The notes under the pieces: generated by a model
Seen by the model: only the letters and a program-made list of their open reading frames with translations
Told to the model about the DNA's origin: nothing
Databases searched by the model: none
Assembly: GCA_003133425.1 (NCBI GenBank)
Contig: PKXI01000185.1
Coordinates: forward strand, 1-12,044
From: Acidobacteriaceae bacterium
Lineage (GTDB): Bacteria; Acidobacteriota; Terriglobia; Terriglobales; Acidobacteriaceae
Direction of reading: 5' to 3'
Length of the DNA stretch: 12,044 bases
Position numbers and translations under genes: made by a program
Shown here: piece by piece, positions 1-5,734 of the stretch
Layout of the letters: every line of letters starts with the position of its first letter
Numbering within the stretch: the stretch's first letter is position 1

Positions 1-163
1 CTAGGTCGTACATCTCTCCGTTGTAGGTAATGACTTCATCGGCGTTCTGAACGCGCTCAACTGCCTCGGAGATTCTGCTACCGCGATAGCCGATGTAGTT
101 CCCGTCTTCAACGGAATAAACCCCGACAATGCTTTGACCGGCGTCAATCACGAGGGTCGTCAT
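1..163 (-). CDS. RNase H-fold / DEDD exonuclease-like protein, N-terminal part only
   Basis: The first 54 codons are present; the rest lies beyond the left edge. The ATG at 163 is preceded by a good ribosome binding site (GGGAG, about 9 bases upstream) and follows the upstream gene by 15 bases, so it is the third gene of a minus-strand operon. The peptide begins MTTLVIDAG, then a beta-hairpin-like stretch, a short helix and VITYNGEMYDL. A hydrophobic strand with an early Asp (D7) followed by a YNG..(F/Y)D segment is the layout of DEDD-type 3'-5' exonuclease/RNase H-like domains, such as the YprB-type domain, where the second motif often reads NG..FD. The first motif reads D-A-G rather than the usual D-x-E, so activity is uncertain. 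The family call is inference from a fragment; a RuvC-like or actin-like fold is an alternative. Confidence 0.5.
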   Translation of the reverse strand, partial: MTTLVIDAGQSIVGVYSVEDGNYIGYRGSRISEAVERVQNADEVITYNGEMYDL

Positions 164-178
164 GCACTGTGCTCCCAT

Positions 179-475
179 TCATTCGTTCGTGGCGGGTTTG
201 GGAAGGTCGATATTTACTTTGGTCTGGAAGCCGTCCACACGGTTGGTTTGATGGCTTTCAAGTGTGATTCCCTGCTCCTTCATCAGCCGAGCTAGGGCAA
301 TCATCTTTGTGAACTCGGTCGCGTAGGCATCCGAAACCGATACTTCTTTGCAGAAGCCCTTTGGGTCGATGCCCGATAATTCATCCGCATTTTTCAACAC
401 CTGAAAGTGAAACATCGCAGTCTTCTGGTTTGTATCGGCTGCACTTTGAATGGCGGCTTTGATTTGTTCAATCAC
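179..475 (-). CDS. small conserved-looking hypothetical protein, 98 aa
   Basis: Starts at GTG (475) with a strong ribosome binding site, AGGAG, six bases upstream. I do not recognise the family. The protein is soluble, with no signal peptide or membrane segment. Residues 1-30 look helical. Residues about 35-70 (GIDPKGFCKEVSV... through MIALARLMKEQGI) read like a helix-turn-helix-sized helical unit. The C-terminus is a short beta-like stretch ending in a Pro/Lys tail. It is the middle gene of a three-gene minus-strand operon between a nucleotidyltransferase-like protein (38 bases upstream) and an RNase H-like protein (15 bases downstream). This placement suggests a DNA- or nucleic-acid-related partner role, but no function can be assigned. 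That it is a real gene is supported by the ribosome binding site and the tight operon spacing. Confidence 0.7.
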   Translation of the reverse strand: MIEQIKAAIQSAADTNQKTAMFHFQVLKNADELSGIDPKGFCKEVSVSDAYATEFTKMIALARLMKEQGITLESHQTNRVDGFQTKVNIDLPKPATNE

Positions 476-513
476 GATTCACTCCTCTGTCGGGCTTGGC
501 TAAACCCTGCGTG

Positions 514-849
514 CTATTTGACGGTGCAATAGCCCTTGGGGAAAAACAATTCAAGTATCTGCCCACTTGCAAACTTCAATTTCACTTTGTCTTGTCCCTT
601 GGGTCGTCCGGGGAACGGCGTACTTGAATTCCTATCAATCTCAACAACCTCGGTTCCACCGGCCTTACAGCCGCTAAGGAACGCATCGAATCCACCGGGC
701 AGCTTGGGATACACGACAATATCCGCGTCGTGCAAGCTGGCGGGTTTCTCCTTCAGAGAGCCGACAAGTTGAAACGTATACAACTCGCCAAATTCTTTGT
801 TGAGAGCATCCACTATCGCTTGAAACTGTACCTGTGTGTGGGTTGCCAT
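514..849 (-). CDS. minimal polymerase-beta-like nucleotidyltransferase domain protein, 111 aa
   Basis: The ATG at 849 has a GGAGGG ribosome binding site eight bases upstream (858-863). The sequence shows the nucleotidyltransferase fold signature: a helix, then LVGS (G30-S31), a ten-residue linker, and D41-A-D43 followed by a hydrophobic strand (IVVYP). Near the C-terminus a KVKLKF..GQILELFFP hairpin aligns by eye with the family X polymerase hairpin that carries the third carboxylate (pattern K..l.l.nG..vDLr.vp). Here Glu100 stands where Asp is usual. Family members transfer nucleotides to nucleic acids, proteins or small molecules. At 111 residues this is little more than the catalytic palm, with no fingers or HhH domains. 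It heads an operon with a 98-aa unknown and an RNase H-like protein, and is divergent from the membrane-protein gene starting at 896. The fold call is fairly firm; the substrate is unknown. Confidence 0.65.
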   Translation of the reverse strand: MATHTQVQFQAIVDALNKEFGELYTFQLVGSLKEKPASLHDADIVVYPKLPGGFDAFLSGCKAGGTEVVEIDRNSSTPFPGRPKGQDKVKLKFASGQILELFFPKGYCTVK

Positions 850-895
850 TTGAAAAGCCCTCCAGAGTTTCTGCTATTTACATCTGACTTGGCTT

Positions 896-1387
896 ATGAT
901 TCAGGTCATGACCACAGCAGAGACAGTGACCGCCATCATTGCCGCGTATGGTGCTGTGGTCTCGACAATTGCCGTTGCTAGACAGCTTATCAGGGAGCGC
1001 GTATCTCTCAAAATGACGGTTGGCCTTAACATGGAGACCCATGGAGACCCCCGCCATGACGGAACGACTCTAATCATCCTGAAAGTCGTCAACAAGGGTC
1101 GCCGTCCGGTGACAATTACGCACACTGGGGCTTGGTGTCTTTATCCCACTCAGCCCTTCGTTTGTATGGATACTCAACCCGAGTTGGCACATGAAATCAA
1201 AGAGGGCGAATACATCATGACCTTTTTGAGCCAATCAGACGTAGACGTTGCAACCATCGACTTTTGCCAAGCAATTGATTCGACCGGAAGAGCCTATAAG
1301 CTGCGACAAGCCTCTTGGCTCAAGCATTGGCGGTCTGAGCGGCAGCGAAAACAGGCTCACAGGGCATCCATCGACACAGCGAATTGA
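896..1387 (+). CDS. single-pass membrane protein with cytoplasmic beta-rich domain, hypothetical
   Basis: The frame gives 163 aa from the ATG at 896; an in-frame ATG at 908 (Met5) is equally possible, and neither has a clear ribosome binding site. Residues about 7-28 form one membrane helix (TVTAIIAAYGAVVSTIAVA), followed by a positively charged RQLIRER segment that should face the cytoplasm. Residues 37-140 look like a beta-sandwich, with a VNKGRRPVTIT motif typical of small hypothetical proteins of soil bacteria. The tail is basic (KHWRSERQRKQ). It is the only plus-strand gene of the left region and is divergent from the nucleotidyltransferase operon across 46 bases, so the two may share control. 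A perfect 10-bp tandem repeat lies inside the coding sequence (1031-1050). Function unknown. Confidence 0.65.
   Translation: MIQVMTTAETVTAIIAAYGAVVSTIAVARQLIRERVSLKMTVGLNMETHGDPRHDGTTLIILKVVNKGRRPVTITHTGAWCLYPTQPFVCMDTQPELAHEIKEGEYIMTFLSQSDVDVATIDFCQAIDSTGRAYKLRQASWLKHWRSERQRKQAHRASIDTAN
904..913. other. 10-bp perfect palindrome at the start of the membrane-protein gene
   Basis: GGTCATGACC reads the same on both strands. It contains the second in-frame ATG (908) of the plus-strand gene and lies about 55 bases upstream of the divergent minus-strand start at 849. The position would suit a dimeric regulator acting on either gene, but a 10-bp palindrome can arise by chance and no second copy was seen. 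Confidence 0.25.
1031..1050 (+). repeat. 10-bp perfect tandem duplication within a coding sequence
   Basis: The unit ATGGAGACCC occurs twice in direct succession within the membrane-protein gene, around codons 46-52. Because the unit is not a multiple of three, gain or loss of one copy would shift the reading frame. Two copies are too few to call a contingency locus. Confidence 0.7.
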
Positions 1388-1434
1388 AATGGCCTGACTA
1401 CTTCCCCTTCGACCTATCCTTCCACCGCTAGAGG

Positions 1435-1689
1435 TCAGGGGCGCACAAGGCGGTCGTACTGCTCCGGCGTCAGGTTCAGGTAGAACCCGCCCCGGCCAAT
1501 GCCGATTCCGTGTTGAATGGCCGCACGGCTCTCCAGATTCAAGTCCGCGTTCCCGCGTTCGGCCAGTTCAACAATCTTCTGTTCGCTGGTAAACATCAGG
1601 TGTTTGCGAAGCGATGTTTTCAAGTCGCTCTCAAGGAAGCTGACGTGCCATCCGTCACGGCATTGGAAAGAGGCATACACGCGGGGCAT
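1435..1689 (-). CDS. small hypothetical protein, 84 aa
   Basis: Starts at ATG 1689; no clear ribosome binding site is visible upstream, so it may depend on translation from the gene before it (43 bases away). The protein is soluble and has a well-mixed composition: MPRVYASF, then WHVSFLESDLKTSLRK, a helical EQKIVELAERG segment, and a glycine-rich GIGIGRGGFYLNLT stretch before a C-terminal helix (PEQYDRLVRP). I have a recollection of similar short hypothetical proteins in acidobacteria, but the family and function are unknown to me. It is the last gene of the minus-strand run beginning at 3737 and converges with the plus-strand gene ending at 1387. The 47 bases between them contain no convincing terminator: only a 6-bp CCTGAC/GTCAGG pair separated by 35 bases. 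Confidence 0.6.
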   Translation of the reverse strand: MPRVYASFQCRDGWHVSFLESDLKTSLRKHLMFTSEQKIVELAERGNADLNLESRAAIQHGIGIGRGGFYLNLTPEQYDRLVRP

Positions 1690-1731
1690 TGAGCGAGTCT
1701 AGCGGCGGCGGTGAGCCTTGGGTTGTGGAGA

Positions 1732-2388
1732 TTAAATGTTCGCGCTTTTGAGCGGCTTCTCGATTTTCACAAAATCCTGCGGACGGAAGTTTGGGCAGAC
1801 GGTACATGCGTGCTTGACCCCCGCAGCCTGTATCTGGTCTTGATACGAGGATGGATGCTCTGAGTCAAAGCGCATCCACGGCATTAGGTGTTTGCACGGG
1901 AAGATGTAGCGGTCGATTCTCTTGCGCCCGTAGGAGTAATCATAGGGCGAATACTTGGGGTCGTTCATCACTTCATGGCAGTGCGCTTTGATGTCGGTGC
2001 ATTCACAAGATTGCACGAAGCAATCAATAACCTCACGCACTCGGTAGCTGTCCCTGAGAAGACGCCCCTTAACGAAAAGCAGTGTACCCTTCCATCCCAA
2101 CGAGTAGCCAAGCAGCGTTGCGGCTCGTCCACCTTCCACTTGGGTTTTTCCGAATGCTGCAACGTGCATTGTCTGGCCGTTGATTTCTACAATCGCCCAC
2201 CGCTCCGCGCTCTCGACAATCTGTACGGCGAAGGGGTAGTTCTTGGAGTTCGTCCTCGGGAACGCGACTACCAACAGGCTTCCCATCGACGCCTGAAATG
2301 GGTCAATCTGGCCGGTCGCTTTTACAAGCTGGTTCGCCTTCACTGGTGCCTCCGGTTTCAGCATCGGGCAGGTCATACCTCTCGTCAA
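1732..2388 (-). CDS. cysteine-rich hypothetical protein, about 218 aa
   Basis: The longest frame starts at TTG (2388), but ATG codons at 2376 and 2364 are plausible alternatives; AGAGG lies between them, so the start is undecided. The N-terminal half (about 30-120) looks beta-rich (SLLVVAFPRT, FAVQIVES, WAIVEINGQT, GTLLFVKGRL). The C-terminal half carries a cluster of possible metal ligands: C123, C128, C130, C137, C165, H167, C195 and C198. The last pair forms a CxxC (ACTVCPN). This pattern suggests zinc binding or possibly an iron-sulfur site, though I cannot name a family. Its neighbours also include two CxxC...CxxC proteins, so metal-binding nucleic-acid-contacting proteins may be the theme of this operon. 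The opposite strand is also open for a long distance here but lacks support. Confidence 0.6.
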   Translation of the reverse strand: MTRGMTCPMLKPEAPVKANQLVKATGQIDPFQASMGSLLVVAFPRTNSKNYPFAVQIVESAERWAIVEINGQTMHVAAFGKTQVEGGRAATLLGYSLGWKGTLLFVKGRLLRDSYRVREVIDCFVQSCECTDIKAHCHEVMNDPKYSPYDYSYGRKRIDRYIFPCKHLMPWMRFDSEHPSSYQDQIQAAGVKHACTVCPNFRPQDFVKIEKPLKSANI

Positions 2389-2415
2389 GAGATTCTTGAG
2401 AAGTTGGCTGGCGGC

Positions 2416-2595
2416 TCACAACCTCTGGTCATTGCGGATTCGCTCCGGCACCCGTCGAAACACCTGATTGTAAATCTCATGTGCCAAATCGACCGATTCC
2501 TCAATTGCCTTTCCGGTCGGCACCACCCGCACATTCACCTGCCGTTCCCATGCCAGCCGGATACCGTCTCGCTCATCCATCGGAAACCGCCGCAT
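2416..2595 (-). CDS. short open frame of 59 codons, small protein or gene remnant
   Basis: An uninterrupted minus-strand frame fills the gap between the cysteine-rich gene and the 132-aa CxxC protein. ATG codons at 2595 and 2580 are candidate starts; the stop is TGA at 2418-2416. The peptide begins MRRFPMDERDG and continues with LAWERQVNVRVV and a helical, charged C-terminal half (GKAIEESVDLAHEIYNQVF). The composition looks protein-like. The frame stays open upstream to a TAG at 2628-2626 and the extra residues (AEIYPALW) also look like real protein, yet no start codon lies there. That raises the possibility of a 5'-truncated remnant. No strong ribosome binding site is seen. It lies in line with its neighbours (34 bases after the upstream stop, 27 before the next start). 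Confidence 0.45.
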   Translation of the reverse strand: MRRFPMDERDGIRLAWERQVNVRVVPTGKAIEESVDLAHEIYNQVFRRVPERIRNDQRL

Positions 2596-2629
2596 CCAAA
2601 GGGCTGGGTAAATTTCTGCGACGACCTAC

Positions 2630-3028
2630 TCAGAAGTCGTCGTCATCGACAGCAGGATATAAGCAGTTAAAGCACCGATAGTGCTCGTCGCGGTCTTCGG
2701 AGGTTTTGTCCGGTGGCAGATGCATGGCGTCCATAATCTTCCTGACGACCTTTCGCTGACAGAGGATGCACTTGTCCGCGTATAGGCGAAATCGCTGCTC
2801 CCGCTGGTCGAAAACTACGCGGCCACGTGGCGGTCGCTCGTACTCGACCTCGGCTGGCACTGTACCGTTGTGTTGGAGCAGCGCCCAATAATCAATGTGT
2901 GCGGTCGGATGCGTTAAGGCGGTGAAGTAGGGTTCCGCCTTGGAAAGAGGAGTGGCGTCGATGATGGGTTCGCCGTCTAAAAGCCAGAAGATGCCGACGC
3001 ACGGTTCTGTAGTGCGAGAATCTTTCAC
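2630..3028 (-). CDS. conserved hypothetical protein with CxxC...CxxC zinc-ribbon-like C-terminus, 132 aa
   Basis: The frame extends upstream to a GTG at 3082, but the GTG at 3028 is preferred because AGGGGG lies seven bases before it. The protein has an N-terminal beta-rich part (GIFWLLDGEPIIDATPLS...), a middle NGTVPAEVEYERPPRGRVVF stretch, and two cysteine pairs at C87/C90 and C119/C122 (CILC and CFNC). The spacing fits a zinc ribbon or treble-clef-like site. It ends in an acidic DDDDF tail. I recall similar conserved hypothetical proteins in acidobacterial genomes but know no function. It is third in the minus-strand run that starts with an HU-like protein, 73 bases after the preceding gene. 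Confidence 0.7.
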   Translation of the reverse strand: MKDSRTTEPCVGIFWLLDGEPIIDATPLSKAEPYFTALTHPTAHIDYWALLQHNGTVPAEVEYERPPRGRVVFDQREQRFRLYADKCILCQRKVVRKIMDAMHLPPDKTSEDRDEHYRCFNCLYPAVDDDDF

Positions 3029-3101
3029 TGAATCGCCCCCTGCTTGAGATCTGGTAAATAATCCCGCCCTTACCACCGTCACTGTTCGATGGTTGTGAAC
3101 A

Positions 3102-3362
3102 TTATCGGCCTTCGGCCCGCTGCCGGTGGTTTACGAGTTGGTCAGGCCGACCGAGGAAGACCTCAGAGGGAAGGTACCGCCGCAGTTCGCCGCAAAGGCA
3201 ACACTCAACGGTGATTGATTGGAAGGGGAAGTCATCTCGGCCTGACGGCACATCGCGGCGGCACCGCTTGCAGGTCACCACGAAGGTCTTTCGGCCTGAG
3301 GGCGTTGGGAATCCGAATGCCATGGAGAGAGTGTAGGAGAAATAAAGGCAAAAGTAATTCAC
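3102..3362 (-). CDS. small zinc-ribbon-like protein, 86 aa
   Basis: The GTG at 3362 has GGGAG six bases upstream and is the better supported start; an internal ATG at 3323 would remove 13 residues but lacks a ribosome binding site. The core holds two cysteine pairs, C31/C34 (CKRC) and C54/C57 (in ECCLCGE), about 20 residues apart, the layout of a zinc ribbon. A conserved-looking LRRYLPSEVFLG segment follows, then a basic tail (HRQRAEGR). No membrane segment or signal peptide is convincing. It sits between the HU-like gene (27 bases upstream) and the 132-aa CxxC protein, suggesting co-transcription. A nucleic-acid- or protein-binding accessory role is plausible for such ribbons but is inference. 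Confidence 0.7.
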   Translation of the reverse strand: MNYFCLYFSYTLSMAFGFPTPSGRKTFVVTCKRCRRDVPSGRDDFPFQSITVECCLCGELRRYLPSEVFLGRPDQLVNHRQRAEGR

Positions 3363-3389
3363 AGCCCGCTCCCTAAATCCAGAGCAACT

Positions 3390-3737
3390 CTACGGCTGTC
3401 CAGACGCGGCAACTCCGTTGCTGACTGGGGCTGTCTCAAGCTGGCGCAGCTTTCCAAGGGCAAGGAATCTTACCTTGCTCTTCGGTGGTATCTGACAGGT
3501 CTCACCGCTGAATCCAACCCTCTTGCGAATCGAGGGACTGTGCCGGACGACGAGTTTCCCAACCGCGTTCAGTTTGAGGCAATAGCCGTCGTCCGCCAGA
3601 TGGTCAACGAGCGTGTCTTCTAAACAGGAGACGAAGACATTCACGAGACATCCGGCCTCCTTTTTCGTGGCTAGGCTGAGTGACGCCTGAACGCGCAGAA
3701 TCAACTCGTCCATCCCTGCCCGAGCTTTGGTTGTCAT
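3390..3737 (-). CDS. HU/IHF-like DNA-binding protein, divergent, 115 aa
   Basis: The ATG at 3737 is chosen because GGAGG lies seven bases upstream, although the frame is open to 3833. Residues about 9-47 form the two-helix base of HU proteins (MDELILRVQASLSLATKKEA, then a second helix with VFVSCLEDTLVDHL). Residues 50-65 give the LKLNAVGKLVVR strand matching the GFGTF-type turn of HU/IHF, with Ala-Val-Gly in place of Gly-Phe-Gly. A basic arm (RHSPSIRKRVGFSGETCQIPPKSKVRFLALGK) follows, equivalent to the beta-arm and final helix. Such proteins bend and package DNA. This one is more divergent than a chromosomal HU, contains three cysteines, and carries an extra Ala/Ser-rich tail. It heads the small-gene run of the left region, fitting a phage or mobile-element architecture. 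Fold fairly sure, role inferred. Confidence 0.7.
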   Translation of the reverse strand: MTTKARAGMDELILRVQASLSLATKKEAGCLVNVFVSCLEDTLVDHLADDGYCLKLNAVGKLVVRHSPSIRKRVGFSGETCQIPPKSKVRFLALGKLRQLETAPVSNGVAASGQP

Positions 3738-3998
3738 TGGAATGCCTCCGTTACTTCCCTCCCCACATTTGCCGATTGAGGGCTCATGGGGTGGCGATAC
3801 CGTGAACTCGACTGGAGGCAACCACGGAACCACGAGAGGCGAAATGTTTGGGGAATTCAGTTTCTCATGGGTCGCGTGCGGGGGCGTCGTGACTGAATTG
3901 ACCGGGCTTGATGCCCCGCGAGCTATGGAAGTGAATATGATAATCCAACCCTGAGGTGCCAGATGTATCCGAGTGGCAGTTCCAAGGCTGCTCTTAGG

Positions 3999-4017
3999 TT
4001 CCTAGCAATTCCTAGCA
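3999..4017. repeat. 9-bp direct repeat, two copies one helical turn apart
   Basis: TTCCTAGCA occurs at 3999-4007 and 4009-4017, a period of ten bases, so both copies face the same side of the helix. It lies about 260 bases upstream of the HU-like start. It could be a protein-binding pair or an att-core relic, but two copies alone cannot decide. Confidence 0.5.
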
Positions 4018-4474
4018 CTTTTCGCGTTTTTGCGTACCTCTAAATTTGCATTGTTCGTGTAAAAACTACGATTCCATCCCTCAACCCCTGCATTATCACT
4101 TGCTTCCCGGAGCCCCAAGTTTTAGCATTATTTTCAGGAAAACCTCAGGGTGTCTAGAACAGGTTCCCCCCTTTCGCACCAATCACTTACGGCTATATTC
4201 AAGCGCGACTCCATTGCTGCGGCCGGGGATCGTTCCTGCTCGACCGAATACTACGCCTACCCGGTTACTGGCGAATGTTGCGGCAAATCAGACGGCTCCA
4301 CTTCGAAAAACCCATGCTGTCGCAACTTCCGAGCTTTCGAGTGACCCGGCGGGGGAGAGACTGCGAAGTTCTCTTTTCGGTTCTGATGCGCACAAAATCC
4401 TTTCCATCGGCTCCTGGTTTCTTTAGATTCAAGAGGACTCGTGCTGAACCGGGAGATGCCAGATTTTTGGGGGT

Positions 4475-4499
4475 AACTTGGGAAACTTGGGAAACTGGG
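4475..4499. repeat. 9-bp tandem repeat, two exact copies and a shortened third
   Basis: AACTTGGGA is repeated at 4475-4483 and 4484-4492 and followed by the shortened AACTGGG at 4493-4499. It lies in the non-coding stretch before the PAP2-type gene. It probably arose by slippage; no function is evident. Confidence 0.65.
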
Positions 4500-4654
4500 T
4501 GCTCGGCGAACGCGATAAACTGGATGTTGCCCTTGGTAGCGACCCTAGGCGCACCGACTGGCATCGCTGCGGCAAACGACTTTCTTCTTAACTGATTCCA
4601 TTCGATTACGCATTCATCGGCATTCCGTTCCTGCTCCTCTATCCCGCGTTCAGA

Positions 4655-5734
4655 GTGGCCCGACTCCCACTCCGAATCGACTTCGTTGAGATCACTTCCA
4701 GCTATTGGGGCGGAACGGCCTTTTCTGCCGCATTTGTCGCCATCGGACTGGCCATCTTCGGTTTGCCACTTCGGCAGACCCTGATGCCATTTCTGGCCCG
4801 CTTCCGGGAGAAAAAGGGTCGCATTGTGATAGCCCTCCTGCTCGCAGCGTGGCTGATCTACTTGTTCGGATTCTGGCTGGGCGCGATCGTCACCGTTGAT
4901 GCCCTGGGCGTCGCCGAACTCCTGGAACGAAGGAAGCGAATCCTTGAGGACGCAATCGACATTTTTGTTCCCGCGCTCTATCTATTCCTGGGCCTCATAT
5001 TGGTGTTTTCTTTCAATCACGCACTTGTGGGAATCAGGAACCCCTGGACCTACGATCTATTCTTTCAACATTTGGACTGGGTGCTCTTCCATGTCAACGT
5101 CACCGATATCGCACATTGGAGCTTGAGTCATCTGCCCATCTGGTTCTTCAAGCTGCTCGAATTCACCTACTACAGCCTGTATGGCCGACTTATGGCGGTC
5201 CTTATTTTCGCCGCTCTGCTTCGAAATCAGCAATTTGCTTTGAAGTATGTGCGCACCTTGCTTATCTGCTACGCAATTGCACTCGTTGTGTATTCTGTGT
5301 TGCCCGCAAAAGGGCCGCATTCCATCTGCCCTATTCATCTCTCAAGCTATCCGCGATCATTGTTGACCTTTTGGACCCAGGAAGCTCTCGTGATGAGGAC
5401 GCGCATGTTGTGGGCGCACAATATAACCTCTGCCGTAATCGCCGTAAATCCAGAGGACTATTACATCAGCCTCCCCAGCCTGCATGTCGCGCTGCCAATC
5501 ATCGCTATTTGGTTCGTGCGACCGTGGAAGAGAATCGCCCTACTTATGCTGGGTATTTATGTCCTGCTGCTTTTGCCCTCGGTCCTTCTATTGGAATGGC
5601 ATTACCTGGTCGACTTCTTTGCCGGCTTTGCGACCGCATTTCTGGCCATCTGGTTGGCGGAGAAAATATCCTGCGCAGGAATTAAGGATGAATTGCTGCA
5701 TTCCGCACCGGTTCCCGTCCCCGCCGCGCACTAG
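4655..5734 (+). CDS. PAP2_3-type membrane phosphatase/phosphotransferase (Aur1/Ipt1-like domain)
   Basis: A polytopic membrane protein of at least 359 aa with about eight hydrophobic segments. The C-terminal part carries the lipid-phosphatase signatures: LPAKGPHSICP (215-226), SLPSLH (272-277) and WHYLVD (315-320). H277 and H316 with D320 correspond to the PSGH and SR.....H...D motifs of the PAP2 superfamily. The W-H-Y-x-x-D form is typical of the PAP2_3 group, which includes inositol-phosphotransferases and inositolphosphorylceramide synthases. It probably dephosphorylates a lipid phosphate or transfers a phospho-headgroup at the membrane. The GTG at 4655 has no ribosome binding site, and the frame stays open to a TAA at 4589 with an upstream stretch encoding a plausible membrane segment (AFIGIPFLLLYPAF). 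The true N-terminus therefore probably lies upstream, with either a rare start codon or a frameshift near 4590. It is followed by about 300 bases without a gene. Confidence 0.8.
   Translation: MARLPLRIDFVEITSSYWGGTAFSAAFVAIGLAIFGLPLRQTLMPFLARFREKKGRIVIALLLAAWLIYLFGFWLGAIVTVDALGVAELLERRKRILEDAIDIFVPALYLFLGLILVFSFNHALVGIRNPWTYDLFFQHLDWVLFHVNVTDIAHWSLSHLPIWFFKLLEFTYYSLYGRLMAVLIFAALLRNQQFALKYVRTLLICYAIALVVYSVLPAKGPHSICPIHLSSYPRSLLTFWTQEALVMRTRMLWAHNITSAVIAVNPEDYYISLPSLHVALPIIAIWFVRPWKRIALLMLGIYVLLLLPSVLLLEWHYLVDFFAGFATAFLAIWLAEKISCAGIKDELLHSAPVPVPAAH

Larger units (their letters stand above)
3738..4654. other. gene-poor stretch of about 900 bases between the accessory region and the PAP2-type gene
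   Basis: I see no convincing coding region here. Open frames of 60-126 codons exist on both strands but overlap each other, lack ribosome binding sites and have non-protein-like composition. The upstream control of the HU-like gene must lie near the left end. Two direct-repeat clusters are present (3999-4017 and 4475-4499). From about 4592 the frame of the downstream membrane protein is already open. No tRNA, integrase or clear attachment site was recognised. The stretch separates the accessory-looking genes from the metabolic genes and may contain the old boundary. Confidence 0.5.

Noticed and set aside
1388..1434. Terminator between the convergent membrane-protein gene and 84-aa gene
   Set aside because: The only pairing is six bases (CCTGAC/GTCAGG) with a 35-base loop, too weak to call.
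1888..2670. A 260-codon plus-strand open frame opposite the cysteine-rich gene and the small gene
   Set aside because: Its translation has no recognisable motif, and it overlaps the ends of three minus-strand frames that are ordered, spaced as an operon and show CxxC motifs. I kept the minus-strand reading, though evidence for the individual minus-strand starts here is modest.
4046..4595. Open frames of about 100-126 codons on both strands in the gene-poor stretch
   Set aside because: They overlap one another, lack ribosome binding sites and have non-protein-like composition. Only the 3' end of one (from 4524) is kept as a possible displaced N-terminus of the PAP2-type protein.
3738..4654. 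tRNA gene or attachment site at the presumed island boundary
   Set aside because: I looked for the GTTCRANYC T-loop motif on both strands and for a tRNA-end repeat and found none.
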